Origin: Paroedura picta
Lineage: Eukaryota; Chordata; Lepidosauria; Squamata; Gekkonidae
Length of the DNA: 64,000 nucleotides
Direction: 5' to 3'
NCBI RefSeq assembly: GCF_049243985.1
Contig: NC_135386.1
Coordinates: 5,292,501-5,356,500 of the forward strand
Notes under the pieces: generated by a model
Database searches by the model: none
What the model was told of the DNA's origin: nothing
The model's input: the letters and a program-made list of their open reading frames with translations, nothing else
Position numbers and translations under genes: made by a program
Shown: positions 22,840 to 35,200 of the stretch, piece after piece
Position numbering within the stretch: position 1 is the first letter of the stretch
How the letters are laid out: every line of letters starts with the position of its first letter

Positions 22840-23270
22840 GCCGGGCGAGGGAGAAGAAGAGGAAGAGGAAGATGGCGGAGGGGGGCGGAGTTTCGCGGGC
22901 CGTGGTGAGTGACCCCTCCCCCCCTTCAGGGACGCCGCGGCTGCTGGAGGCGGGGAGCCCGGGGCTTTTTTTTTGGGGGGGGGGGGGAAGCGGGTTTCCT
23001 GCAGTGTAAACCCGCGCTGGTCTCCTCTGCAGGCTTTCCAGAGAGCAAGCGCGCTTCTTCAGTCTCCGGGGCTTGCTTCCCCCCCGGGGAGAGAGGCTGC
23101 GGGGTTGCATGGAGGGAAGCGAGCCCCGAGCCTGGGTGCGTCGACTCGGGAGTAAGCCCTCTGCGCATGCACAGAGTCCCCAAGTGAAGTGCGCGTGCAC
23201 GCGGGAGCGCGTGGCCGGGAGAAAACTCGGTCTTCAAGGGGCTCGATTGCAACTTGGCGCCGCTGCTTCG
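22840..23270 (+). promoter_or_regulatory. CpG-rich promoter/first exon region of PATL2
   Basis: A CG-dense island surrounds the PATL2 ATG. The start codon sits in AAGATGGCGG, the core of a YY1-type motif often found at transcription or translation starts of TATA-less genes. Confidence 0.6.
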
Positions 23271-26200
23271 CACCTACCCACCTGGCCGCTTCAGTGTCTG
23301 CACACGGAAGTTTATATTATTACCCAGAATAAAACGTGGTTCAAATGGGTAGCCGCGTTGGTCTGAAGTAGCACACTGAAATCAGAGTCCAGTAAGCACT
23401 TTTGTTGGGCTTAAAGGTGCTACTGGACTCTAATTTTATTAGAATAAAACTTGGGCTTACAGGTGCTATGGATTGATTTTATTAGAATAAAACTTGGGCT
23501 TAAAGGTGCTACGGATTGATTTTATTAGAATAAAACTTGGGCTTAAAGGTGCTATGGACTCTGATTTTATTAGAATAAAACTAGGTCTTACAGGTGCTAC
23601 TGGATTCAAACTTTGTTCTGCTGCCTTCAAGGGGATTTGTGTATTCTCAGTATTATTACAGCATTTATTAGCAGCCTTTCTCATGGAGCTCAAGGCAGGT
23701 TATAGTATGATTATTTAAAGTGTTTGTGAATGGGTTGTTTTTTTGGGGGGGGAGGACTCAAAGTGGCTTATGGTATAATTACTATTTAAATCATTGGTTA
23801 GCAGCTTTTTTTATACGGCCCAAGTTGGCTTACAGTATAAATATAGTAATTATTGAAATGCAGCTCAAGTTGGCTTATACAGTGTATGTAATAGATTCAG
23901 GTGTTAGTCTGAAAAAGCAGAACAAAGTTTGACTCCAGTGTCACCTTTAAGACCGACACATTTTAATTCACGGTGTGTGTGAATATATATAAGCTTTTTA
24001 AGAGCTTCCCTTTTGTTTGGTATACATAATAGTTCAAACATTTATTAGCAGTGTTTATTGTGGAGCTCAGTGGAGCTTCCCGCATAAAAAAATATTTTAT
24101 TTATTTACTTTAAATGTTTGCTAGCCTTGCCCATGGAGTTCTAGGTGGATTACAGCATAAATAATGATTAAAACATTTATTGGCTGCCTTTTTTAATGGA
24201 ACTCAATGTGGGTTACCATATAAATAAAACAGTCAAGGCTTGGCGTACCCCAAAATGCAGCTTGTAACTCCAACGGGACTGTGGTGGCATGAGTTAACAG
24301 ATATGGGTTTGGTTATCCAGGCGGGTGGGGTGGGGGTGAAAAACGGGTGGCATAGGAGCTATGGGTCCATCCCTCTGGAATAGTTTCGGAGGGAAACAAG
24401 AGCTAGAAGAGGTTGTGGATATGAACCTTTGAGAGTCTCATGAGAGGTCACGTAACTTGGCTGGAACGTGACAGAACTTCTGCCAGCTTGTGCATTGTGT
24501 TGAAATCATGCCTCAAAACTGGGCAGCTAGCTCTGTTTCTCCAAGGGAGAGCTTAAGAGTTCAGAAAGTTAGCCATCGGTGTCCTCCTTTCAGCAACGGC
24601 TAGCGTGCTGCAGATTCTGTTTTGAAAGCGGTTTTGGTACAATTCCCTGGAGGGCGTTGGCGACAGGATGACTTCCCCTGTTCTTTTTCCATCTAGATTC
24701 TGGAGGATTACTTCATGGCAGAAGAAGAACTGCTGCTAGACAAAACAGGTGAAGAGGATGAGATTGACCTTTACAATAACTTGGGTAAGAGCTTAAATTT
24801 TCCCATACCATCTCACTTCAAAATACTCAGAGCCTTGCACAGTAACAATATCATACTGCTTCAGAAATCTATTGTATGAATCTCAGCGAGAAAGCAGGGC
24901 CGTAAATAAAGCAAATCCATTAACGTACCTTAATGCTCTATTGTAGCATACTTTGATAGAAACAAGCCAGTGTATTTTTGTTCTCTTCAAAGCATAACCA
25001 TCCTCCAATATAAAATATTCCTTGGGGCCTGTGCTGAAAGTTCTTGAATATGGGTGCTATTAAATTTATTTAATACAGCACTAAGGATAATTTGGATTTG
25101 CTTGAGGCCGACTGACTCAAAACATCTGTTGGTGCCCCCTCCTCCCATGGCTGAACAATCAAACCTACCCAGGGATTTGTCAGTGTTATTGTTCTGTTAA
25201 AATACAGTTCTGGTTGTCACATTATGTTATGATTGTTATCTGTTATATTGTTATAATGTTCTATGTAACTATTCTACGACGTTTTGTGTAAACCGCCCAG
25301 AGCCGTATGGAAGGGCGGTATAAAAATATAAATGCTCCTGGCTAGAGCAGAATCTCCAGAAACGACCGAATAGAGCAGAAAAGGTGATTAAAGGTGGTTA
25401 GAGCCAGATCATGTCAGCCAAATGTTCCATTCTGGTGTGATCCACCAGCATCCTCATGACCCACCCATAAACCTCCTCCGTTGCATATCGAGTCTTGCAC
25501 TGAAAGGTGCAGAACAGTTCTGTGTGAACAAATCCTCAAACTTTGACCAAATGATTTATCTTCCGTGGTGTGGGAACTCAGCTGCGAACGTGTTGTGTTC
25601 ATGGGTGAGCCACAAACAACATTAAAAAAAATCACAATCCTCAGTCCAAGAACCCTGTTTTTTTTTTTCCCCTCTCATGACTGTTCTGACACTGCTTTTT
25701 CCTCCCTCCGTCCTAAAGCCTGTCTGGAAGAAGGTGAGGCAAAAACCTTGGCAGCGGAGCCAGAAAAAGCTCCTGTGAATGGATTTGAAGAAGTAGCGCC
25801 CGCAGGGGAAGAGGCAGGACATCCCGAAACGGCAGAGGAGCAACTGATGCTGGAAGATGTGTCAGAAGACGGGAGCCATCACTCTGAGCCAGAGGTCGCT
25901 TACGAAGCAGCAGAGGAGATGGGGTTGGAGGAGATGGACGTGGCTGAACAGGAGGAGGATCCTGGGAGTGAAGATGCAGAGGAACAGAACGACCTGGGAG
26001 ACCCTGCGGTCATGAGAGCCGTGCGGGGCCGGCTTGCCTCGGAGGCGAGATGGTCTCCGAGGCCAGGTCTCTTCCACGCGGCCTCGTTGTCGGGCTTGTC
26101 GGACTGCCACAGCCCTTCTCTGTCCCCGTGGGCAAGCGCCTGGGGTGTGGAGGGAAAGGTGAGGGAAGTTCAGTCATAGGGCTGGGCGGGGCAGGGGTCT

Positions 26201-29200
26201 AAAGTGGGCTATGGAGCATCTGGGACGTCTCGAAATGGCACTAGAGGGTTTTTGATCTAGGGTGGAGCTGTCTGGTGCCTCAATGAAATGGTCTTTGGTT
26301 GTACTATTGACCTGTGGTAGAGTGTGCATGTTCTTGGGGGGTTGCCTTTGTTCCCTTGCTGATGTTGGGCATCATCATTGTATGAGAAATAGGATATTTG
26401 TATGAAGAGGAAAACGTAGGAAGAGGAGACTACTAGTCATGCACAGGACTTCTAGTTGCAACATGATAGCCTGGTCTTTTTCAACCTTTCGGCCACAGGG
26501 GAGCCCCTGGAATGTTTTTCAGGCATCAAGGAACTCCAGATGTGGTGACACGGTCCTTCAGAGGAGTGGGTGTGGGTGTCAGATGCGGGAGCCAGCCAGT
26601 CAGTCATTTGCCGCTTCCATTGTGAAGAAAGAGACTAGGCCTATAAAGCAACAGGAGAACTGGGCTTCAGTGACCTCTAGTGATGTCAGTGGCCAGTAGA
26701 GCTTCTGGGAAAGACCGCATAGCCTCTGGGGAGCTTTTGCGGGAGTCTCCGTGATAGCCTAATCAAAGATTGGTGTTTTTTCCCTACCTAGCTCCCCTAG
26801 CATCCTGCGGTTCAATCCTAATCAGAATCGCACCCTTCTAAGCTTGCTGATTGAGCTACGACAGGGGCTATCTGTCCATTTATTTATTGGAATTATGGCC
26901 TGCCACTCCCAGCAAATCGGCTTGCAGCAGGTTACAAACAGGTTCCAATACAAAAACCATAATAAAACCCCACTAAACCCAGATTAAAACACAATAATAC
27001 AATAAATGGGGAAGAGGCCTGACATTGGAGACCATCTCAGCTCCAAGGTAAACTTCAGGGCTTATCGTGAGGGGTCACCTGTCCATCATTCCGTGCATCA
27101 GTGGTACAATATTGTGGTTTGTAATTTCTCTCTCTCTCTCTTCCTCTTCAGAGAGAAAGTTCTCCTGCCCTTAACCGTAGGATTGCCAGCAGCCTCCCAG
27201 ATTATGTTACTGATTATTTGGTAAGAATGCAGTCCTTTCTTTTTTCCTTTATAAACCTCTCAAATCCTCAAGAGATAAAAAAAATCAGAAAAGTTGGGAA
27301 GTATGGTGTGTGATGAGGTGATCCAATTTCAGCAGAGCTGGAAAAAAGAACAGAAGAGGACAGTCAGAATGGTTAAGGGGCTGGAACTTTTCTCCCATAA
27401 GGGAAGTTTGGAGAATCCTAAATTTAGAGAGTCCAGAGGCAATAAACTTCTGGAATAACAGTGGCGGGAGGCAATATTGAAGGAAGGTCTTGGCCTCTCA
27501 GCCCTGTTGGTCCTCCAGAGGACCTGGGTGGCTACTGAGTGAGACAGGATGCTGGACTAGATGGACCACTGGTCTGATCCAGCAGAGCTGTTCTGAGATT
27601 TTATGAAGGCCTTGGCCTCTCTGCCCTGCTGTTGGCCCTCCAGAGGAACTAGTTGGCCTCTGTGTGAGAGGATGCTGGACTGGATGGACCCTCACTGGTC
27701 TGACCCAGCAGGGCTCTTCTGATGTTCTTAAGAAGTCCTTAGCCTCTCTGACCTGTTGTTGGCCCTCCAGAAGAACTGGTTGGCCCCTGTGTGAGACAGG
27801 ATCCTGGACTAGATGGACTCCTGGTCTTCTCCAGCAGGGTTCAGTAGCATGCTTCTCTCACCTTTGTGCTTTTTCTGTCCATATGATTACTGGCTTCATC
27901 TCTCCAGGATAATCGCTTTGAGGCAGTTTCGAAATCTGACTTGTGGAACTCCGCACTGAGACGTGCCTCATCCCGAAACTTGATGGAGGTGAGCGTTGCT
28001 TGGCACACTTGCTTTCTTCCCCTGGCCTGAATTGGGGAGCAAAACACTTCCTTGCACTGTTTTGACCAGAAAGTCACCTAAGGTGATGCACCTGGTTCCT
28101 TGAGAGTAGCCTGGAGGCTTGTTTTAAGGCAGTAAGTCAAGTCATTGGGCCTTCGGTGTGCAGAGTTCAGACAAAGATATACCACAGATTAAAAAATGGC
28201 AGGGCTTCTCCCACGGCCCACAGCGACGTAGATTTGTTGGTTCCACAATTGCAGGCCATTTACCAAGAGGCTTCTCCCCTCAAGCGCTCGGCCTTCCGTG
28301 GGAGGACCCGAAAGCCCCCTTCCCAGCGTTTCATGCGGCCGGTAAATGGAATCCTTGAAATCTTATTTCTCCTGATCCTTAACCCTTGCTGCTGTCTGTA
28401 CTCCGGGCCACCCCTTGCCTCTCACCTTCTCCATTCGTTTGCTTGTTCGTACTCCACCTTTCCTTGCTGCGGGGACCCAGGTGGCTCGCAGAACTTCCCT
28501 CTCTGTTGTATCCTCACGACCATGCTGTGAAGTAAGCCAGCCTGAATGTGTGCAGCTGGCCCAAGGTCACCCAGCAAGCTTTCATGGGGGAGTGGGGATT
28601 CGAACCCGGGTCTCCGAGATCCTAGGCTGAAAGTAACTTCTGTCCTGAGGACAAGGGCTTGGGCGTCCCCCTTATAGAGAGAGCTGCACTTCTTGTACTT
28701 TTTATGTAACCTTTAGCTATAGTAAGGAACTTCACCGGAGCAGCTGCTTGGGTCTTTCCTTTGCTCTGCTTGGTAATATAAATCTCTTGCCCCCACAGCA
28801 GTCTCCCATGATGCCTGGTTCTATGCGATCACCCTATCCGTTCACACCACCCCGCAGGACACGGTGCACGTTTAGCCTGAACCGGGTAATGGCTTTGTGT
28901 TTGATTCTTCCTGGAGCGGTCACAGTAATGGGGACTGTTGGTTTGATGGATCTGGAAACTTGATATTCCTGCCCGTTGCCAGCTTCGAGTGGCTAGAAAG
29001 AGGTTGTGACCAGAAGAGGAACTCGTCCTGGTTTTAGGAAAGGGTAAAAGCATTAATTAAGAGCCTCTTGTGGCGCAGAGTGGTAAGGCAGCAGACAGGA
29101 TTTTAGGTGTCAACAGTCTCCCGTGTTAATTTTGACCTATCACGTCCCAAGTACCCTGGCCATAGGACATGCGAATACCTGACAGCTTCTCGTTAAAGAC

Positions 29201-32200
29201 TCTAGCAATAGGTGACGTGAAAGACTCCGGAGAGCTGCTGCCAGTCTGTGAAGACAATACTGACTTGGATGGACCAAAAAGGTCTGATTCAAGTATGAGG
29301 CAGATGGAACTTCTCAGGGTCTTAAGATGGATCTTCCTGTATGTTAAGAAGCTGAGGCCTTAATGCTAGCCGTGCCATGGCCTTGCAGCTGACGTGCCAT
29401 TGCAATTCCATGGTGCCCTGTTTATGGAACACCACCCCAAAATTTAGTTGCTTGGTGAACCTTTCTCCTAGGAGGCAGGTCAAGGCGACCTTGCACGTGG
29501 AACCTCTTTATGAAATACATTGGACACTCAGATTTGTATATGGCTTCTGTTCAGCTGCTGCCTTTCTTCCTTTCCGTCCAGACATCAGGCTACGCGTCAC
29601 CCTCCTTCAGACCCTGGTTTCCAAATGTCAGCAGCCCAACCTGGCCTCTGAGTTGCTCTTTCGACCCTCTGCTCTTCAGCCCATCAGCCGGCAGCCAGCA
29701 GAAGTTCAGGTATTGTAGAGGGGGTTGCTGGCTGTTTGATTTTGACTGATGCAGCTGTCCTTGCTTCAAGCCTTTGGATGCAAGCTGTATGTTCGTTAGG
29801 GCTGCGGTTGGTTCATTTTCTGGTCGGCTTGGGCAGCTTCAAGAGAGTTCCTTGGCTGTATTGTAGATCTTTTGCTGTGGCCCAGTTCACCTACCAATAC
29901 AAAGACAGTGATGGCACAGTCCATAGACATTTTGTTTCATATGAATATTTCTAATTCACCATGTAAGAAGGGCGGGTGATCAAGAAAGGAATTAGGGTCA
30001 TTCTGGGTCATCCCTAGTTGTGAATTTCCTGCATTCTGCGGGGGGTTGGACTAGATGGCTCTGGAGGTCCCTGCCACCCCTCGGAGTCAATAACTCTAAT
30101 GTAAATCAAAATTAAAAAATAACCCTGTTGGAGAGTGCTTTGCTGCTCGAAGGGCCTTTTAAATCCTTGGTTCTCTCGGGGCACAGGCTCAAGAACTTCC
30201 CTGCTTGAAGAATCTCTGCTCTCCTGTTCCTTTGCTGCTAAAGAGGACGGGAGTTGGGTCCCACGGCTACATTCTCACCCCCTGTTCTTTCACAGCTTGC
30301 CCAATGCCATGACGCAGCTACACCCTCTGCACCAGCGCATCCTGACCCAAAGGCAACAACGAGGAGGAGAGCGAAGGTGAGGGGGGAGTCCAAAGGGAAG
30401 CGGAATACAGTGGGATAGACATGGGTTTGGAAAGCACGGATAGCTGGAACGTCCAGCGAATGGGCCAGTTTACCTTGGGAGCTGTTTATTCTGACACTGT
30501 TTGCCATGTAGCGGAAAAGCGAATCTGCTCTTTGCTGCCTTCAGCTGTACGTGGGGCTGAGCCCAACGCAATTGAAGCAGGAGTTTGCCTTAACATTAAA
30601 CTCCCTTCTTTCAAAGAATCTCCTCTATGGAACCTCCGCTTCCAGAGGCTGATCCTTACGGAGCACTCATGACTTCTCTGGAGAAGGACTGGGTGATAAA
30701 AGTGCAGATGATGCAGCTGCAGAGTGAGAGCCCCCAGAGGGATGACTACTATTATCAGGTGAGGGCCGGAAAGACCCTACATTGGGGACAGGCGGGCTTG
30801 TACGCCGGCCCTGCCTTCAAAAGTGAGCTGTCTTAGCCTGCTTCTCCCCCCTCCCCCTTCCAGGAATATTATCGCAAGCTGGAGCATAAACAGGCCGAGA
30901 AGGGACTCCTGGGCAGGTGCAAGCACGAAGTCCCTAAGCTAGTCACACCATATATCCAGAAGGTGGAGACGTATGAATCAGGTGAGTGCCTTGCAAGGAG
31001 GGGGATAGCGACAGGCTATAGAGATGGCTGGTGGGGATGGAACGTGCTGTCAGGTCCCAGCCAACCCTGTAGAGTTTTCCAGGCAGAGAGTCAAACGGAG
31101 GGGGCATATCGCAGCTTGCCTTTTTGTTGTGACCCTGGACTTCCTAGTGGTTTCCCATTCAAGTTCTAACTTGGGCCAACTTGGACCATGGATACGCAGG
31201 TCCTGACAGTGACTTCTTCCTCTAGTGGTGCGGATCCCGGGCTCCTTGGGCCAGGTGGCTGTGTCCACGTGCTATAGCCCTCGCAGGGCTATCGATGCTG
31301 TACATCACATCCCACTAGAGCAGGTCTGTACCAGTCGCGCCTTACTGGTTTTATCCAGAAAATGGATTAAGCAGTAGGGGAGCTAGCAGGGTGGGGCTGG
31401 TTTCATGCTCCCTTTACAGGAGGCAGCTGAGGCCCGCCTTGTGCCAGTAGCTGGATTTCTGCTGGGGTTTGGTACTGGGTCTTTTAGAAGAAGAAGAAGA
31501 AGAAGAAGAGTTGGTTCTTATATGCCGCTTTTCCCTACCCGAAGGAGGCTCAAAGCGGCTTACAGTCGCCTTCCCATTCCTCTCCCCACAACAGACACCC
31601 TGTGGGGTGGGTGAGGCTGAGAGAGCCCTGATATCACTGCCCGCTCAGAGCAGTTTTATCAGTGCCGTGGCGAGCCCAAGGTCACCCAGCTGGATGCATG
31701 TGGGGGAGCGCAGAATCGAACCTGGCATGCCAGATTAGAAGTCGGCACTCCTAACCACTACACCAAACTGGCTTTTATCAACTTCTGTTAATGTTGGGAT
31801 AGAAGACTGGAAAACTGGGTATAACTGTAAGTGCAAAAGGAATTCCTTCTAAACATCCGGAAGAAGTTCCTGACAGTCAGAGCGGTTCCTCAGTGGAACA
31901 GGCTTCCTCGGGAGGTGGTGGGTTCTCCATCTTTGGAGATTTTTAAACAGAGGCTGGAGAGCCATCTGACGGAGAGACTGATTCTGTGAAGGCTCAAGGG
32001 GGTGGCAGGTGATGGGTGAGCGATAGGGATGTGAGTGTTCTGCACAGTGCAGGGGGTTGGACTAGATGACCCATGAGGTCCCTTCCAACTTTATTATTCT
32101 ACGAGTTTTCTGAGGTAGTGTCTTGGAATACCAGGCCAGATCTCGTCTCTGTATTGATTGTGAATTTTATTTCCCCCGCCCCCACATTTTTGAAGGTCGT

Positions 32201-35200
32201 CGGGAATCAGCGAGTGCAAATGCTGTATCAGATCGAGAAGGTGAGGCCAGAGGGGACTGCTTGCCTTACCACTGTTCTAAATGAAGCGGCTGATGGAATC
32301 TTTAACATACCATACAGGGAGGTAGTTAGGTTTGTGCCCAGGAGTGCCTTGGAGGTGATAAAGCTGTGCCACAGGTACTCCTGCAGGACTGGGTGCTGCC
32401 TTATAGACCTGCCGCCCTCGGGTAACGCAATCCATGTCATCCCGGGGACAGATGTACCTGCAGCTGTTGGATATCGAGGACACTCAGCGGAAATTGGTCC
32501 TGGCCCCTGAGGAGCAACATTCTCACTTCTGCGAGAAACTGGCTCACGAGGTGGGGCACATCTACCAAACGCTGAGAATTGAAGAGTGCAGCCACAAAGA
32601 GTGAGTGATGGTCAAGGCTGGGGGTGGATGGGAGGCATCCAGAAGGAAAGGCCGATGCAGCTACTTCCTGTCTGTCAGAATAACTTTGACTTTGAAACCA
32701 GCGTCACAGAGGAAGAGAGCCTTACGGGCTTAGTGCTGTGCTGTCCTGCCTCCCTCTAGTGGAGAAGCCAGGAGATGTTTGCGCCCCCCCCCCTTCTTTT
32801 TTTTGAGCTGCAGGCAGCAAATTCGCTTAAAGTCCGGTCGTGGCTCTCCAGATGTCCGTGGACTACAATTACCATGAGCCCCTGCCAGCAGGGGACATGT
32901 CCATGGACATCTAGAGAGCCACAGTCTAGTGATCCCGGATATATGGGTTCATCTTTTGCTGAATTTTGTATAACTTCCTGGCCTCCTTCTGTATTAAACT
33001 CTTGAGCTGGTGTAGCACAGTCTCCTGTCTGCATGTCATGGACTAGTTGTCTCCTTTAGGGAAACAAAAGATGAGTTCCTACAAATCCTGCTGGTGGGAA
33101 AAGGGAAGAGGCTGGTGGCCCGTCTGTTGCCGCACTTGTCTCCAGAACAGGCCAAGCAGGTTCTGGTCACCATCACAAAGCACCTGCCCTTCCTTATAAA
33201 GAAGGACCTGCTGGATGAGGTACTTACCTGGGGGGGACTGAAGGGGCACGAAGGGACGGTTGCTTCACAAGTGACCAGACAGAACAGTCTTTGTTTTGAT
33301 TTGAGGGTGCTCTGATGCTGGGTGTTGGACATAGAGGCTAGACACAGAGCTGTTTGTGCAAAAGAATGAACTCTTGCCCCAGGGGGGAAAAAGGCTAAAT
33401 TTTGTGATTTGCACATTTGTGGAAGTGATTTTTGCTTAATTCAGTTAATTCGGTTGCTGCTTTTCCCCCCAGACTTTTCCCCTCCGTACACTGAGCCAGA
33501 TAACAGCAATGGTGATGATAACATCACCCTCCCGTTTCTGAAATTTCAGTCAGTGCTCCTAGTGGGTCTTCAAAGCCCTGAGGACTAGGGACTTGGGTTT
33601 TTACTGAAATATAATGGAGATCTTGGCAGTGGAGTTTAGCACGTGTGCTCTTGAAGAATCTCTGCCCCTCATACAGCCATGCAAGATAGGCCAGTATGGA
33701 GTATTTCTGGCATGCTTGCCGTTCAATTAATGCTGAAAGATAGAAGATTTGTGAAAAAAAAACCAGGCAACACCTGTGTCTCGATATTTCTTTCCCCCTG
33801 AACTATAAATGCTATGTAATAATCTAACGCAGGGGTAGTCAACCTGTGGTCCTCCAGATGTCCATAGTTAGCAAATGCTAACGGGCTCATGGGAATTGTA
33901 GTCCATGGACATCTGGAGGACCACAGGTTGACTACCCCTGATCTAATGGGCAAGGGAAGTGGGTTGACCCCTTGAATGTTGACATGCTTGCTTATCCCTC
34001 TGTGTCTTGTGGGCGTGGTAGACCCTGCCCGTTCTCTACAGTCCCCTTGGAGAGGTCGTCGAACAGCTGACTTTCACCGAGATGGTCAACATCCTTCAGG
34101 AGCTGACCCGGCTGCAGCCAGAGTCTGTGAATCAGTCACTCGCTATGATATTTGGGAACAAGGTGTGTTGTGGCTCGGATTTCCGTGGAGGTATCGACCA
34201 AGCGCTTTGTTCCGGGAAAGATCCAAAACAATAGAATTCCTTTTAACTGAGGTCAAGACCATCTGCAAGCTTTTGAGTTCAGTTGAACCTTTCGGCAGGC
34301 TGGTGTTACAATACTTTTAAAAAAGGAAGGAGTTCGATTGTTTGATACTGTACTTGTGTTTCAGTGTAGAAATTTATACTGTAGGTTAGCAAACAAGATA
34401 TCCCTGTTTACATGTTTATAATATTAAGGCAAGTGCATAGTTGGTAGCATTGTGTTGGGAAATTTTTGCACGGTAGTTCCTTTGTGCTTGTGAGATTTAA
34501 CCCGCAGTGCAGATTTGTTTACAATGTTCCTTTGGCAGCAGCTGCCACCATAGCACAAGGATCTTCGCTGTGTGGCTGGAGCCAAGCTGCAGCAGCCATT
34601 TTGTGACTGGCTCCACCTCCTGTGATGGCCATTTTGTGGCGGTGCCCACCGTGCTATCACAATTCCAAGGCTGCCTGCAGGCTCAAAGTTTTCGGCCCTC
34701 TGATATTAGAGGGACATTATGCAGGATGCTTGATGCTGGATGAACCACCTCCCTGGTGGTCCTGGTGTCACCTTTCCCCCCTGTGAATGATCTCTCCTTC
34801 CTCCCCTATAGTTTGCTGTCTCTCTCCTGTACTTGCTGCTGAGCCACGGCGAGAGGTGTCTCTCCTCCAGCATGCCTCTGGAGCCCTGCATTGGAGACTT
34901 TGAGAAATGGTGAGGCTTCTAGTCTGCACGTGGGGACGGCCCTAGAACCTCTGGTCCGATGGATCAAGGTTCCCCAACATAGTCTTCACCAACCCCTTCC
35001 CTGGTGACTGCCAAGTGCTTTCAGAAAGGAGCGGGGGCTTTGTAAGGCTTTTCCCCAAGAGGGCTTTTGATTGGCTGCGCAGACAGAATGGAATCTTGCG
35101 AAGCAGAGCTTCCGCCTGGAATGTTGGACTTACTATTAGAACTACATATGACCTTGCTCCCTGACATTTTGAGGTTGGCTCCGCCTCCCTCAGCAGCTGT

